Positions 1 to 10,980 of a stretch of DNA of 64,000 nucleotides are shown piece after piece. The position numbers and the translations under genes were made by a program. The stretch is from Desmodus rotundus (taxonomy: Eukaryota > Chordata > Mammalia > Chiroptera > Phyllostomidae): contig NC_071392.1 of assembly GCF_022682495.2 (NCBI RefSeq), positions 76,902,097 to 76,966,096 on the forward strand, given 5' to 3'. A model generated the notes under the pieces. It searched no databases and was not told the origin of the DNA. It saw nothing but the letters and a program-made list of their open reading frames with translations. Position 1 is the first letter of the stretch; every line of letters begins with the position of its first letter.

Positions 1-249
1 GTTCACTTTGTGAATATGGGTTGTCAGTAAAATTAAATTAAATAGTGCAGTTATAGGCATAAGGCAGCCTTGTCAGGTTATTATCAGGAAGTCAGGACTT
101 CTGCAAATCAATTTATAACCTCTACATATGACCTCTTCATGTAGGCTTCCCTGTAATGAAGTTAGCATTTGATTATTATTAGGGAAAAATGGCCAAATTG
201 TGACTTTACTAGAGTACCTGAAAGACCCCGGATATTAGGTTGTTTAATA

Positions 250-890
250 AGAAATCAAAGCACTCCTACAAATCAATAAGAAAAGAATTAAAAACCCTGG
301 GAGAGTGGGCAAAGTGTTTGACAGTTTGCAGTTAAGGAAATGCAAATGGATCTTTAAAATATGTAAAAATGCTCATCCTTTTTCATAACAAGAGATACAC
401 AAATCACAACACAATGAGATGTAGTTTTTACATATTCCTTTGACACAAATCAAAAACTTTAACAGCATACTTTGTTCGCCATGCTAGGAAGAAGGCAAAC
501 ATTGTCAGTAGGAGTGAAAATCGGTACAACTTCTATGGAGGGCAACATGGCAGTATTTATTAAATTTTAAATGCACAAAACCTTCAACCTAGCAATTCCA
601 CCTTTCTATAGTTTTCTGATAGGTGCATTCACACACATATCGAAGGATGACTCATCTAGGATCTTCACTGAAGCTTTTATGCTAAAGACAAAACAACCGT
701 CATGCCCATTGACAGAGAAGTGATTAAATAGATCATGGTACAGTTATACAGGTGAAAGGTAGGCAGTTGTTAAAAACTTTGGAGGCAGTTTTAGGTGTAC
801 TGACGTGAGAAGATCTTCGTGATATATTGCTGTGTAAAAAAATAACAAGATGAAGAACACCATGTATTTTGCTAGCATTGTGTTTCTTTT
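250..890 (+). repeat. Old L1 (L1M-type) ORF2 and 3' end
   Basis: The stretch reads like the end of L1 ORF2 in sense orientation: multi-A segments, a motif like GCAAATGGATC, then text like ATGGCAGTATTTATTAAA and CCTAGCAATTCCACCTTTCTA, which matches the L1 phrase for not-yet-coded 'acctagcaattccac'. No long frame survives, so it is a decayed 5'-truncated copy. The subfamily is not certain. Confidence 0.6.
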
Positions 891-1094
891 TAAAGATTAT
901 TAACTTTTTTTTTATCTGAAAACGTCTGTGAGAAGTGAAAATAGAGCAGGGAGAGAGCAGGTGCGGAGAGACCAGTTGAAACAGTACTTCAGTGATTCAG
1001 GTCAGAGAGGATGGCTTCCCGGAGTAGGGCGGTGGCATGTAGAGGAAGAGGAATGGTCAGAGTTAAGAGTTATTTTATCGATGAGTTTGTCTCT

Positions 1095-1432
1095 GTTTTG
1101 CTTGTTAGTTCAGTTTGTTCGTTAAATTCCACATACGAGTGAAATCATATGGTATTTGTCTTTCTCTGACTGGCTTATTTCACTTAGCATAATGTTCTCC
1201 AGGTCCATCCATGCTGTTGCAAAGGGTAACATTTTCTTCTTTTTTACAGCCGGGTAGCATTCCATTGTGTAAATGTCCCATAGTCATTTATCCACTCATC
1301 TTTTGATGGACACTTGGGTTGCTTCCATAACTTGGCGATTGTAAACAATGCTGCAATGAACATAAGGGTGCTTATGTTCTTTCGAATTAGTGTTTTGGGT
1401 TCTTTTGGGTATATTCTTAGAAGTGGAGTTGC
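1095..1432 (-). repeat. L1 ORF2 3' region, inverted part of a twin-primed insertion
   Basis: Read on the minus strand this is the well-known end of L1 ORF2 (peptide sense: ...HPCNSMDGPGE..., then SE.SQSEKDKYHMISLVCGI). On the plus strand TGGCTTATTTCACTTAGCAT and TCCATCCATGCTGTTGC are diagnostic. It sits directly before a sense-orientation piece of L1 3' UTR, and the two pieces adjoin in consensus order, as expected for a 5' inversion. Confidence 0.85.
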
Positions 1433-1439
1433 GGGGAGG

Positions 1440-1560
1440 TTCGGGGGTGGTTAGGGGGTACAGGGATTGAGCAAAAAAGAGAAAGGACTCATAGGCATGG
1501 ACAACAGGGTGGTGATTGCTGGGGGTAGGATGTTACAAGGGGACTAAATGGTAATAGGAA
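1440..1560 (+). repeat. L1 3' UTR, sense part of the same insertion
   Basis: The text GACTCATAGGCATGGACAAC, followed by GTGGTGATTGCTGGGGG, is the G-rich start of an L1 3' UTR. In the consensus this follows immediately after the sequence that is inverted in the preceding 340 bp. Together they make a single L1 insertion with an inverted 5' half. Confidence 0.7.
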
Positions 1561-1639
1561 AATATAACAAAGATATATTTTAGAAAATATATCTCTAGTT
1601 CTTTATTTTAAAGAACTAGATGATTCAATGGAAACAGTG

Positions 1640-2080
1640 AGTTGTAGAGAGGGAGGTAATGTCATGGTTGACTTGAGAATTCGCCCAAGGTCAGATGCAT
1701 GCGTATAGGTGTCAGTCACCAAGATGGACAATCCTGGGACAGTGACACAGTTCTGGGGAAGAGAGAAAAACAGTGGTGATGACTTCTGCAGACCTGTAAT
1801 ACAGGTCTTAAGTCAGAAGAACTGCTGGCACTGGATTTGTGAGTTTGGAAGAAGATTGTTTAAAGAGGGTAGATGGAATCATAAGAAAAGCAGGCTCAGG
1901 ACTAAGCTCTGATCATTTAGAGATTGGATAAAAAAGAAAGAGCTGACAATGGAGACTGGGAATCAGAAACCAGAAAAATAAAACCAGGAGATTATGGGGC
2001 CAAAGAAAGCAAGAGAAGAACATGCTAAAGAAGAACATGTTAAATGTTGCCAAAAGGTCCAAGAAGGTCATTATAACTTG
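1640..2080 (-). repeat. L2 fragment (ORF2 region, antisense)
   Basis: Around 1980-2080 the plus strand reads AAACCAGGAGATTATGG and then repeated AAGAACATG units and GTCCAAGAAGG. This matches the reverse complement of the L2 region just before the reverse-transcriptase 'AAFDTVDH' motif. It is strongly decayed and the left boundary is vague. Confidence 0.45.
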
Positions 2081-2084
2081 TTTT

Positions 2085-2200
2085 TCTCATCAACCCTAAA
2101 TTCCTTGAAAGTTGGGATTATTTTACTTATTTTTGTATCCTTGAGGCTTGTCCTGTGTATCACATAATAAATAATAACCAAAATTCTATTAAATTGAAAA
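2085..2200 (+). repeat. L2 3'-end fragment
   Basis: CTTGAAAGTTGGGATTATTT followed by TTTTTGTATCC and an AATAAATAATAA end matches the L2 3' tail (consensus sense: gagggcagggac...tgtatcccca...caataaat). Weak by-eye match; it lies in opposite orientation to the preceding L2 piece. Confidence 0.4.
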
Positions 2201-2273
2201 AAGAAATACTTCACAGAGACAGACAGGCAGAGATACAGAAAGATAATAGAATGTGTCTTTGGGTCCCAAAGAG

Positions 2274-2306
2274 TGAGTGAGTAAATAAATAAATAAATAA
2301 ATAAAA
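2274..2306. repeat. (AAAT)n microsatellite
   Basis: About six AAAT units in a row, preceded by GAGTGAGTGAGT. Simple tandem repeat. Confidence 0.9.
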
Positions 2307-2944
2307 AGACAGATGCCCTTGAACTCCATTGCAAACCAAACCTGATCTTAGAAAAAGAAGGAGGTTCTGCTCCCTTGATTTTGCTCTTGAACTAACACAC
2401 TGATTGAGCGCTCACAGTGCCATGTTGTTGCGATGTTAAGAGCCTTCTGAAAACATTTTGGGAAGTAATATTCACCTGCGTCTGGTAACTCTGAGTCATT
2501 TTTGTCTTTATTTCGGTCCTGGGTGATGACAGAAAGAGCAATTTGCTTTTCCTTGTCTGTCTGACTCTATCCTACCACCTTAAATCAGTTGATGGAGTCT
2601 GGAGAATCCATTTCAGCACCACTACAGTTCTGTAACACACCGTAACCTCTCATGAGGATGCCCAGCCCTAGTTTCCCATCAGAGAAAATGATGACTTTTG
2701 GCAGGAAGAGATGTGTTACCTCCAAGAGAAACCACCAGCTTCTCAATTGGTTACTGTTTCTGCAGAAAGGTGCTATTAGGAGAGAATGTAGAGACTGCAA
2801 AAGGAGAAAAGGTTTTGACTTTGTCCTGGCAACATGGAAATCTATATAACAACAGAGATACCATGACCTTTTGGTAGTGTCCTTGAACTAGAAACTAAAA
2901 TTAGTAGATGTAGTTGAAACAGTCTTTAAAATGTTATGACATTC
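2307..2944. other. No gene or repeat recognised
   Basis: Roughly 640 bp of ordinary-composition DNA. I see short chance frames only and no splice-site pair worth listing. Confidence 0.5.
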
Positions 2945-3565
2945 TGAATTATTTAGTGAGACCAGGGGTAGTAAAATGTTTCTGGAAAGGGCCAGGTGGG
3001 AAATATTTGAGGCTTCGTGGGCCATACAGTCTCTGTCTCAGCTACTCAACCCTGCCATTGCAGTTGAGTGAAAGCAGTCATAGACAATGAGTAAATAAAT
3101 GAGCAGGGCTTCTGCCAATTAAACTTTATTTATGGACACTGAGATTAGCATTCATATAACTTTCCTGTGTCATGAAATAGTGTTGTTTTTTTTAATTCTC
3201 TCTCGAGAAAAATTTTTTCACTGCTTTTAGAGAGAGAGGAAGGCAGGGGGAGAGAGATTAAAAAAGAGAGAGAGAGATATTGATATGAGAGAGACACATT
3301 GATCTCTTACCTTCCATTTGCTCCCCAGCCAGGGATCAAACCTGCAACCTGGGTATGTACCCTGACTGAAAAATCGAATCCATGACATTTCGGTTTATAG
3401 GATAAAGCTCCAACCAACTGAGCCACACCAAGCAGGGCCAAATAGTATTCTTCTTTTGATCTTTTTCAGCTACGTAAAAATCTGAAAATCATTCTTAGCT
3501 TGTAGGCCATACAAAAATATGGGGTGGGGTGGGTTTAGCTAGTGGACAGTAGTTTGGCACCTTCT
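2945..3565 (-). mobile_element. MER3-like hAT-Charlie element, split by a Ves SINE
   Basis: The outer parts (2945-3185 and 3440-3565) carry the sequence of a short non-autonomous hAT that I recall as MER3: GGAAAGGGCCAGGTGGGAAA, TGGGCCATACAGTCTCTGTC, AACTTTATTTATGG. The inner end (3505-3565) shows GGCCATACAAAAATATGG and TAGTTTGGCACC. The SINE between them explains the unusual length. The strand is arbitrary for such an element. Confidence 0.7.
3186..3439 (-). mobile_element. Ves SINE (tRNA-derived), minus strand
   Basis: On the minus strand it starts GCCCTGCTTGGTGTGGCTCAG (a tRNA-like A-box region), has TTGCAGGTTTGATCCCTGG (degenerate B box) and ends in a GAGAGA/TTTTTT tail. Target duplications AAATAGTGTT (3175-3184) and AAATAGTATT (3440-3449) bound it. 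It was inserted into the MER3-like element. Confidence 0.9.
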
Positions 3566-4119
3566 GATTTAGGCAGCATGAAAATCATGTCTTAAGAAAG
3601 ATTTTCAGATTCACACTTGTGAAGAAAGTAATCTGTTATATACAGGTATGCCCCGTTTATTTTAACTTCTCGAGTTTATTGGAACATATCAACTCATTTG
3701 CCTACATCTGACTTATTTGGAAATAAACTTTGTCTCCGTGGTTTAGTACTCATTTAACACTTTGCCCCTTCTCTTCCTTGAAATGAATGAATGTGCATGA
3801 ATGTAATATTTTTATAGAGCAAACTGAAGAATTCTTACTAATTGACTTCATAAATACCCAAACCAAGAGAGGATATGGGAGTTCTAATCACATTTTAAAA
3901 CTACGTTAAATTCATTCAGTAAGTATTATTAATGATCTACTTTTTTCATAGTGCATACTGCTACACAGTTAGTGATAAAAGGGGAGAGATGATAGATAGA
4001 CAGACTGACAGATAGATGAAATATCTAGTGGCTGATAGGCACCAGTGAGAATTGTTTGGACACATCACAGTATAAATGTAGTCACTTAAGCAACAGATAG
4101 GGAGGTAGACAAAACTAAG
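3566..4119. other. No gene or repeat recognised
   Basis: About 550 bp, AT-rich, with a short GATAGATAGACAGACTGACAG patch near 3990. Nothing else stands out. Confidence 0.4.
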
Positions 4120-4282
4120 TTTAAATCTGAGCTTTTTTGTGTCCCAGATGTGTGACCATATAAGCTTCAGTTTCCTCTTTTTAGAACAGGGATAAAAATA
4201 CCCACCTCTTAAGGAAGTTGTGGGAATTAAATAAGACAGTGCTTGTAAATCAGCTAGCACGGTACCCGGTACATGGTAAGTA
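4120..4282 (+). repeat. MIR SINE fragment
   Basis: Sense MIR text: GTGACCATATAAGCTTCAGTTTCC without the full head, then GGGATAAAAATACCCACCTC, GTGGGAATTAAATAAGACAG and AGCTAGCACGGTACC. These correspond to the MIR core and 3' part. Confidence 0.75.
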
Positions 4283-5643
4283 ATCAGTTAACGGGAGCTG
4301 TTGCTGTATTCCACCAACACAAAGGTATATAATTTGTTCCAAAGAAGCACACGATCAAAAGGCGAAGCAGAGTGAGTGAAGAACTTACGAACACAAATGG
4401 AAACTCACAAACCTGAGGATTGATGACTGGTAGAAAAGGTCTGGGTGAAAGTAAAAGCAGAAGTGACATTGTCACAGGAGCATACATAAGACAGCTGGAC
4501 AGTTGTCTTGCCTTTGCTTCCCTAGTAACCAGCTGCTGGGTTGTCTTCGGAGCTCCACCTATAGGTCTAGCTCTCCAGCCTCCCCAGTACTTAGCTGCAA
4601 TCCTGACTGGGAAGGAAGTGGATCATCAGTGCTTCCTTCAGCGAGGTCAGCTGTGAGCCTTAGACACCTGCAGCTCCCTCCTGTTATGCCTCTCACTCCA
4701 GTGTTTGTCTAATTCTGGACTTCCACCTTGACCTCCACGCTTCAGTCTCTGGTCACTCTGCCATGAATACCCGTCTCCCTGTAGACCTGGGACCCTGTCC
4801 TGGACCCCGTCCTGAACCCTGCCCTACTTCACCATGGCTCCGACATCTTCTTTAGCTTATCTCTAACCATTTCCTCTTCCCCAGAGTGCTGTATTCAGCT
4901 GCCCACACCCCTTAAACTGGTACACGTGTGACTTAGCCTTCACACTCAACTGTTTAGCATGAAAGACTTCCTGAACTTTACCTTGGTGTGAGACATCAAG
5001 TCTTACACAGCTCAGCGGCCCTAATCCAAGCCAGCTTCTGTATTCACAGCCCGTGCCCTGGGAGCACTCCACACCCTGGTCCTGGCTCATACTCTCAACC
5101 CACTGGCTATGCATTGTCAACTAGTTCTAGCAAGCCTGGTAATATTATGACAACATCAATAATGCTTTCCCAATGCCAATGACAAAGTTATTGGCACAGG
5201 GGCATAATTTAGAGGTAATGGAGAACTCTACCATCTACTGACAAACTCATTCTGCGGGATCGTGAGCATCAAATAAAGTTGGCATGACTTAAATTTAAAT
5301 TAATTGCTTATTGAAGAGCTCCTATTCTGTACTTAATTCTAACCAGCTAAGAAGAATGTGTTGGTGAAGTGGAAGTGACAAACAACTTAAGATAAGTGAC
5401 CACAGCAGCCTTGAATTTCTAATAGCCAGAGGAGGTGATTCTGTACTTTCTAATCTGACGCAAGGAAGACTTGAGTAAGTTAAGACAAGGTATGGACACG
5501 AGGCTCTGTCTGGCTAGGAACTAAGAAAGAAAGCTCAAAAGGAGTAAAATGACTTGAAACTTAAATTTTTATAAAACCCATGATTTCCATGAAGAAAAGG
5601 AAGCATATGGTAAAGGTCAACGTGGCTGCTCAAGAAGCGTCCT
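4283..5643. other. No gene or repeat recognised
   Basis: A 1.36-kb block. Around 4770-4820 there is an imperfect C-rich repetition of a CCTGNACCC motif (GGGACCCTGTCCTGGACCCC). Open frames of 65-90 codons occur on both strands, but they overlap, lack homology that I recognise, and have no supporting signals. Confidence 0.4.
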
Positions 5644-5661
5644 GATAAGCTCATATTTTTA
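5644..5661. repeat. Left target site duplication of the HAL1 insertion
   Basis: GATAAGCTCATATTTTTA is repeated without mismatch at 8123-8140. On the minus strand the site reads CTTT|AAAAAT, which resembles the L1 endonuclease preference TTTT|AA. Confidence 0.9.
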
Positions 5662-5950
5662 TTTATTTTTTAAATTAAGTACAGTTCATAGTTTCTTCAT
5701 ATTTTTTTCTTTTTTGACCAATGTTCCTTTTCTTCTAAAATTGTTTGAAAAATTTTCAATTACAGTTGACATACAATATTATATCAGTTTTAGATGTACA
5801 ACAGAATGATTAAACATTTATATAACTTACGAAGTGATCCCCCAATAAGGCTCATTTGACACCATTCATAGTTATTTAATATTATTGATTACATTGCCTA
5901 TGCTATACTTCACATCCCCATGACTCTTTCTGTAACTGGCAATTACTTCT
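5662..5950 (-). mobile_element. Probable 3'-transduced segment containing an old L1 3' end
   Basis: This lies between the HAL1 polyadenylation region and the left target duplication. Its inner part (about 5757-5935) is antisense L1 3' UTR: TTCAATTACAGTTGACATAC, AAGTGATCCCCCAATAAG, CTATGCTATACTTCACATCC. The outer part is not recognised. Because the target duplications enclose it, the simplest reading is that transcription passed the HAL1 poly(A) signal and used a later one. Confidence 0.65.
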
Positions 5951-6318
5951 TTTTAAAAATATATTTTATTGATTATGCTATTATAGTTGTCTCATTTTTT
6001 CCCCTTTATTCTCCTCTGCCCTGCACACCTCTCCCTCCAGCAATCCCTCCCTTAGTTCATGTCCATGGGTCATACATATAAGTTCTTTGGCTTCTACAAT
6101 TCCTATACTATTCTTAACCTCCTCCATCTATTTTGTACCTACCATTTATGCTTCTCATTCCCTGTACCTTTTCCCCCATTCTCTCCCCTCCCCCTCCTCA
6201 CTGATGATTCCCCATGGGATCTCCATTTCTGTGATTCTGTTTCTGTTCTAGTTGTTTGCTTAGTTTTTGCTTTTGTTTTTTTAGATTCGGTTGTTGATAG
6301 TTGTGAGTTTGTTGTCAT

Positions 6319-7183
6319 TTACTGTTCACAGTTTTGATCTTTTTCTTGGATAAGTCCCTTCGACATGTCATATAATAAGGGCTGGGTGAAGATGAACTCC
6401 TTGAACTTGACCTTATCTGGGAAGCTCTTTATCTGCCCTTCCATTCTAAATGATAGCTTTGCTGGATAGAGTAATCTTGGATGTAGGTCCTTGCCTTTCA
6501 TGACTTGGAATACTTCTTTCCAGCCCCTTCTTGCCTGCAAAGTTTCTTTTGAGAAATCAGCTGATAGCCTTATGGGAACTCCTTTGTAGGTAACTGTCTC
6601 CTTTCCTCAGGCTGCTTTTAATATTCTCCCCTTATCTTTAATCTTTGGTAATGTAACTGTGATGTGTCTTGGTGTGTTCCTCCCTGGGTCCAACTTTTTT
6701 GGGACTCTTCTGAGCTTCCTGGACTTCCTGGAAGTCTATTTCCTTTGCCATATTAAGGAAGTTCTCCTTTATTATTTTTTCAAAGAAGTTTTCAATTTCT
6801 TGCTCTTTCTCTTCTCCTTCTGGAACCCCTATGATTCAGATGTTAGAACGTTTAAAGTTGTTACGGAAGTTCCTAAGCCTCTCCTCATTTTTTTGAATTC
6901 TTGTTTCTTTATTCTTTTCTGGTTGAATGTTTATTTCTTCCTTCTGGTCCAAATCATTGATTTGAGTACTGGTTTCCTTCCTGTCACTATTGGTTCCCTG
7001 TATATTTTTCTTTGTTCAATTTGCATAGCCTTCACTTTTTCCTGTATTTTGTGACCAAGTTCAACCAATTCTGTGAGCATCCTGATTACCAGTGTTTTTG
7101 AACTCTGCATCTGATAGGCTGGCTATCTCTTCACCACTTAGTTCTATTTTTGGAGCTTTGATCTGTTCTTTCATTTGGGCCAT
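6319..7183 (-). pseudogene. HAL1 ORF1 remnant (L1 ORF1p-like nucleic-acid-binding protein)
   Basis: ORF1p of L1 is a trimeric RNA-binding chaperone with a coiled coil, an RRM and a C-terminal domain. Here the minus strand starts with ATG at 7183 (peptide begins MAQMKEQIKAPK) and ends at the TAA at 6321-6319. The C-terminal domain is intact from codon M at 6540: it contains QARRGWKEVF, HPRLLYPAKLSF and EGQIKSFPDK, which are typical ORF1p CTD signatures. The frame is broken by a one-base gain near FKTLVIRM (about 7100) and by a TGA at 6609-6607, where L1 ORF1p has an arginine. No catalytic function is expected; ORF2 is absent by design of the family. The ORF length (about 288 codons) is a little shorter than human ORF1p. 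Confidence 0.85.
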
Positions 7184-7805
7184 TTTTTTTTTTTTTTGTC
7201 TCTGCCTGCCTGTTACATTCTAAGGGGCAGAGCCTTAGGTATTTGCCAGGATGGGGCAACCCACGTTGCTGCGTTGTGACGCTATATGTGGGGAAAGGGT
7301 CTGAAAAGGAACGCTGCTACTTATTGGGCTCTCGGCTGGCTTTCAGTCACTTCCCCCACTTCCCACTGGCAAATTGGGCCCTTCTGGTGCTGATTCCCAG
7401 TGGGTGGGCTTGTGTATGTTCTAGGACCCTGTGGGTCTCTCCAACAAACTCTCCTGTGAAGCTGGGAGTTTCTCTCACCGCCACAATCCCCATAGGATTT
7501 TACAGCCAGAGGCATTGAGGCTTTAGTTTCCTGTACTGGAACCCTGGGTTGTGTTGTCTGTCTCGCTCCCCAGTTGTTCCTCCTGGCTTATCCACAGAAA
7601 ATGTGGGACTGCCTGGTCTGCCTGGTCCGCCAAGCCACCGCCTCACCTGGCCTGGTCTGCCACCTTGCCGCACATCCTCTCTGCCCTGGCTGCCAGTCTC
7701 AGCACCTTCTACCAGGCTGGATGAGTGTATCTTATTTTAACTTCTTGGTTGTTAGACTTCCATACAGTTTGATTTTCTGGCAGCTCTGGTTGGTTTTATT
7801 TTTGT

Positions 7806-8031
7806 TTTTAAATATTTTTTAAAAATTTTTAAAAGACTTTATTTATTTTTTAAAGAGGGGAAGGGAGGGAGACAGAGAGGGAGAGAAACATCAATGTGTG
7901 GTTGCCTCTTGTATGCCCCCACTGGGGATCTGGCCCACAACCCAGGAATGTGCTCCAGACTGGGATTCAAACCAGCGACCTTTTGATTAGTAGGTCGGCA
8001 CTCAACCACTGAGACACACCAACCAGGGCTG
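7806..8031 (-). mobile_element. Ves SINE, minus strand, inside the HAL1 5' UTR
   Basis: Minus-strand order: AGCCCTGGTTGGTGTGTCTC, B-box-like GGTTTGAATCCCAG, GGCAACCACACATTGATG, then a T/C-rich stretch and AAATAAATAAAG tail. Flanking poly-T direct repeats (TTTTTGTTTTTAA and TTTTTCTTTTTAA) fit a target duplication. Removing it restores alignment with the other HAL1 copy. Confidence 0.9.
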
Positions 8032-8122
8032 CTTTTTTCTTTTTAAGTTTGCTGTTCTTCTTTTGGTTGTGTGAGGAAGCAAAGCGTATCTACCTATGCC
8101 TCTATCTTGGTCGGATGTTCCA

Positions 8123-8140
8123 GATAAGCTCATATTTTTA
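8123..8140. repeat. Right target site duplication of the HAL1 insertion
   Basis: Identical in all 18 positions to 5644-5661. Confidence 0.9.
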
Positions 8141-8883
8141 AAGGACACACAGGAAAGGTAGGAGTTAGAGTATATAACAAGACCTCATTCAAAAGAAGGG
8201 CTCAAACCTGTGAAGATAATGCCAGGCGCTAACATGTGGAGACAACCAGGGTCTGTGGAAAGTATTGAAGACAATTAATGGGTTTTTGTTTGGTTTTTGC
8301 TTATGTGTATAGTAAGAATATTATAAAGAAGGGGTAGTGCTATTGAATGAGGCATAGTTAATGTTAATAGTTAATTGAAAAACAGAACCATTCGGTTGTA
8401 GCATTTCCCTCACATTTTTTGTAGTTTTAAAATAGTTATCTTGAATAGATATGTTTCATAGATACTTGGTAGTGTTTGTAGGAAGGAGGGCTCTAAAAAC
8501 AGCAATTAAATGGTGGTGCATCACACAATAGATTGGTCTTAGAATAGAGGAAATGTGGAATTATTTTTTACTTGGCTCCCCCACTATTACTCTCTTTTGA
8601 CAGATGACGGGCCCACTTTGTGTCCTAAAAGTGGCTGCCGGTGGCCATCAAAGGTAGGAGAGAGTCAGAAAGGAATTTGGAGGCCACCATCAGAAGTGTG
8701 ATGCCATGGAGGGACCCAAGAAGGGTAGATGATCATACTCAGGAATGAAGAATGGCAAATACTAGAGAGAGGACTGAAACAGGAGAGGAATGCTGTGGTC
8801 AAAATCTCCAAGAAGGGGTAAAAAGAGACCATGGCTGCCCCACAGAAGCCAAATTGCTGTCATAGAAGGCAGAGGGAAGGTGT
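8141..8883. other. No gene or repeat recognised
   Basis: About 740 bp; A/G-rich near 8680-8830. No feature supported. Confidence 0.4.
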
Positions 8884-9205
8884 CTTAGTCTGTTTGAGCT
8901 GCCACAACAAATACCATACACTGGGTGACTTAATCGAAAACATTTATTTCTCATCATTCTGGAGGCTAGGAAGTTCACCACCAGGGTGCCAGCAGATTTG
9001 GTGTCTGGTATGCAGACAACCACCTTTGTGCTGTATCCATACATGAAGACAAAGATCATCTGTCCGGTGTCTCTTCTTACAAGGGCAATAATCCCATTCA
9101 TGGGAGCTCCACCTACATGACCTAATGAACTCCCAAAAGCCCCACCTCCTAATACCATCATGTTGGGATTAACATATGAGCCTCAACATATGAGTCTGGG
9201 GAGGG
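8884..9205 (-). mobile_element. MLT1-type MaLR LTR fragment
   Basis: The plus strand reads TCTTAGTCTGTTTGAGCTGC, ACTGGGTGACTTAATCG, ATTTATTTCTCATCATTCTG, GGTGCCAGCAGATTTGG and CCCCACCTCCTAATACCATC. This is the reverse complement of an MLT1-family solo LTR (ERVL-MaLR). It is noncoding and ancient; no internal retroviral sequence is seen. Confidence 0.8.
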
Positions 9206-10139
9206 CAGAAGATGTGTGTTGAAAAGACCAGGCATGGCCAAGACGCAGGAAGGGATAACAGAACTGCTACGAAGATACTCAAAAACAGTGTCTAAGCTGG
9301 AGTCAGGGGTTAATGGCGTGTGCTGGGCAGAACATTTTGAACTTTGACTGGTGTGTAGTATGTGGGTGCTACTGTGTCCTGCCTCTTCTGAATCACTGCT
9401 GTGATCGACTTAAAGCCCCAGTACTCCAGGGCCCAACTTGGTTAGCTCCAGTTGGCCCACCGAGGGCTCCTCTGAGAACGTGTTTAAATGAAGATATAGG
9501 TCTGGGGTCCCAAACCAGGCAAAGACATTGCCAAGTGGTATAAGTAAGACCCTGAGTTTAAGAAAGAAAGAAAAAAAAAAAAAAGACAAGGAATGGTCCA
9601 AATAAGTAACCAGAGAACAAAGTAGCCAAAAGACAGAGATTTTACCAGAATAAATTCAGGGGAGAGGAGGAACTGTGGCCTAAGCCTCTGGGGTCTATGG
9701 AACCAGAATTACAGAAGGAATTCAGAGAACCTAAACATTATTTGGTTATGGAGACAAAGGTTGCAACCACGTTTGATTAGATCTTAGAAACTGTGATGCA
9801 CCCAGGTGACCCCTATGTAGCTTCAATGTAAAGAAGTTAGTACCTAGGGAGGGATCATGTCTTTTCATGATTTTAACTGTAGTTTCTACCATGTTGATAG
9901 TGGTAAAACGAATGAGTTTTCAAATGTCAGAGTATTTGTCATTTTCTATTAAAAACAATTATCTTGATACTTAAAAATATATTCCTTACCTTAGTTATCT
10001 TCATATATATATATATGTGTCCCATTTTCCAGCTGCTCCTTCCTTTGGGATATGCTTGCAGCTCTGAGGAAGTAGACTCCTCCTTTATCTCAGGAGGTAG
10101 GGCATGTGGTCCAGGCTAAACCAACCAGTGAATTGGTAC
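9206..10139. other. No gene recognised; two simple repeats
   Basis: Contains a purine run (GAAAGAAAG plus poly-A, about 9560-9583) and an (AT)n patch at 10003-10016. The rest is unassigned. Confidence 0.45.
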
Positions 10140-10948
10140 CACAAACAAAATTAAAAGATAAATGAGAGATTTTAGACCATAAACATGTATATGATATTAT
10201 CCTTAACATATAAAGAGTTCTTACAAACTTATAAGACAAAGACAACATCTCAAAAGAAGAATGGGTAAAGAACATGAAAAGGCAAAAAGAAAAAGGGATT
10301 CAATTGCTTAATTAAAATGAAAAAGTTCCAGTCTTACTAGTAACTGAACAAATGAATATTAAAATAAAACCAGATGTCTTTGTGCCTAGCAATTATCAAG
10401 AAATTTAAACTGATAGCTTGCATGGATAAAGATGCAGGGAATAAGCACCCTTCTACAATATTGGCATTTAAATTGGTTCAAGCATTCTGGAGAGCAATTT
10501 GGCATTGTGTATTAAAAAAAACCCCAAAACCTTAGCATATGCAAACCGTTTAACACAGTAATTTCATACTGAAGGCTTTATCATAGGAAAACAAACCAGA
10601 ATCACTCACAAAATTTAATGTAGAAGGATATTTAGTATAGCATTCTTTATACTATTGAACACTTGGAGATAACCTAAGTGTCCAAAGTGAAGTACTGCCT
10701 AAATTGTAATGTACACCTATGATGAAATTTATGCATCTGTAAAAAGCAGATTATGGAAAGTGTCCTGACATCAGGAAATGTTGGTCATTTATTATTAAAT
10801 ATATTTGCTCAGCACTGGCAGGGTGGATAAGTTGGCTGGAGCGTTGTCCCATAGGCCAAAATGTCGTGGGTTCAATCCCCAGTCAGGGAACATACCTACC
10901 TTGCAGATTGATCCCCAGTCAGGGCATGTATGAGAGGCAACTGATGTA

Positions 10949-10980
<32 letters not shown>

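Larger units (their letters stand above)
5662..8122 (-). mobile_element. HAL1 retrotransposon insertion with extra 3' sequence and nested SINE
   Basis: The perfect 18-bp direct repeats at 5644-5661 and 8123-8140 enclose this whole block. Read on the minus strand it has: a HAL1 5' UTR (8122 to about 7184), an ORF1 remnant (7183-6319), a HAL1 3' UTR ending in AATAAAATATA near 5950, then about 280 bp of non-HAL1 sequence ending in an A-rich tail (AAAAAATAAATAAA). There is no ORF2, which is the defining feature of HAL1 ('half-L1'). After removing the nested SINE, the HAL1 part is about 1.96 kb, nearly equal to the plus-strand copy at 18.8 kb. Such elements are known to depend on L1 proteins supplied in trans. 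Confidence 0.85.

Noticed and set aside
6659..7054. 131-codon open frame on the plus strand, membrane-like
   Set aside because: Antisense to HAL1 ORF1; an equivalent antisense frame exists at 19732-19989.
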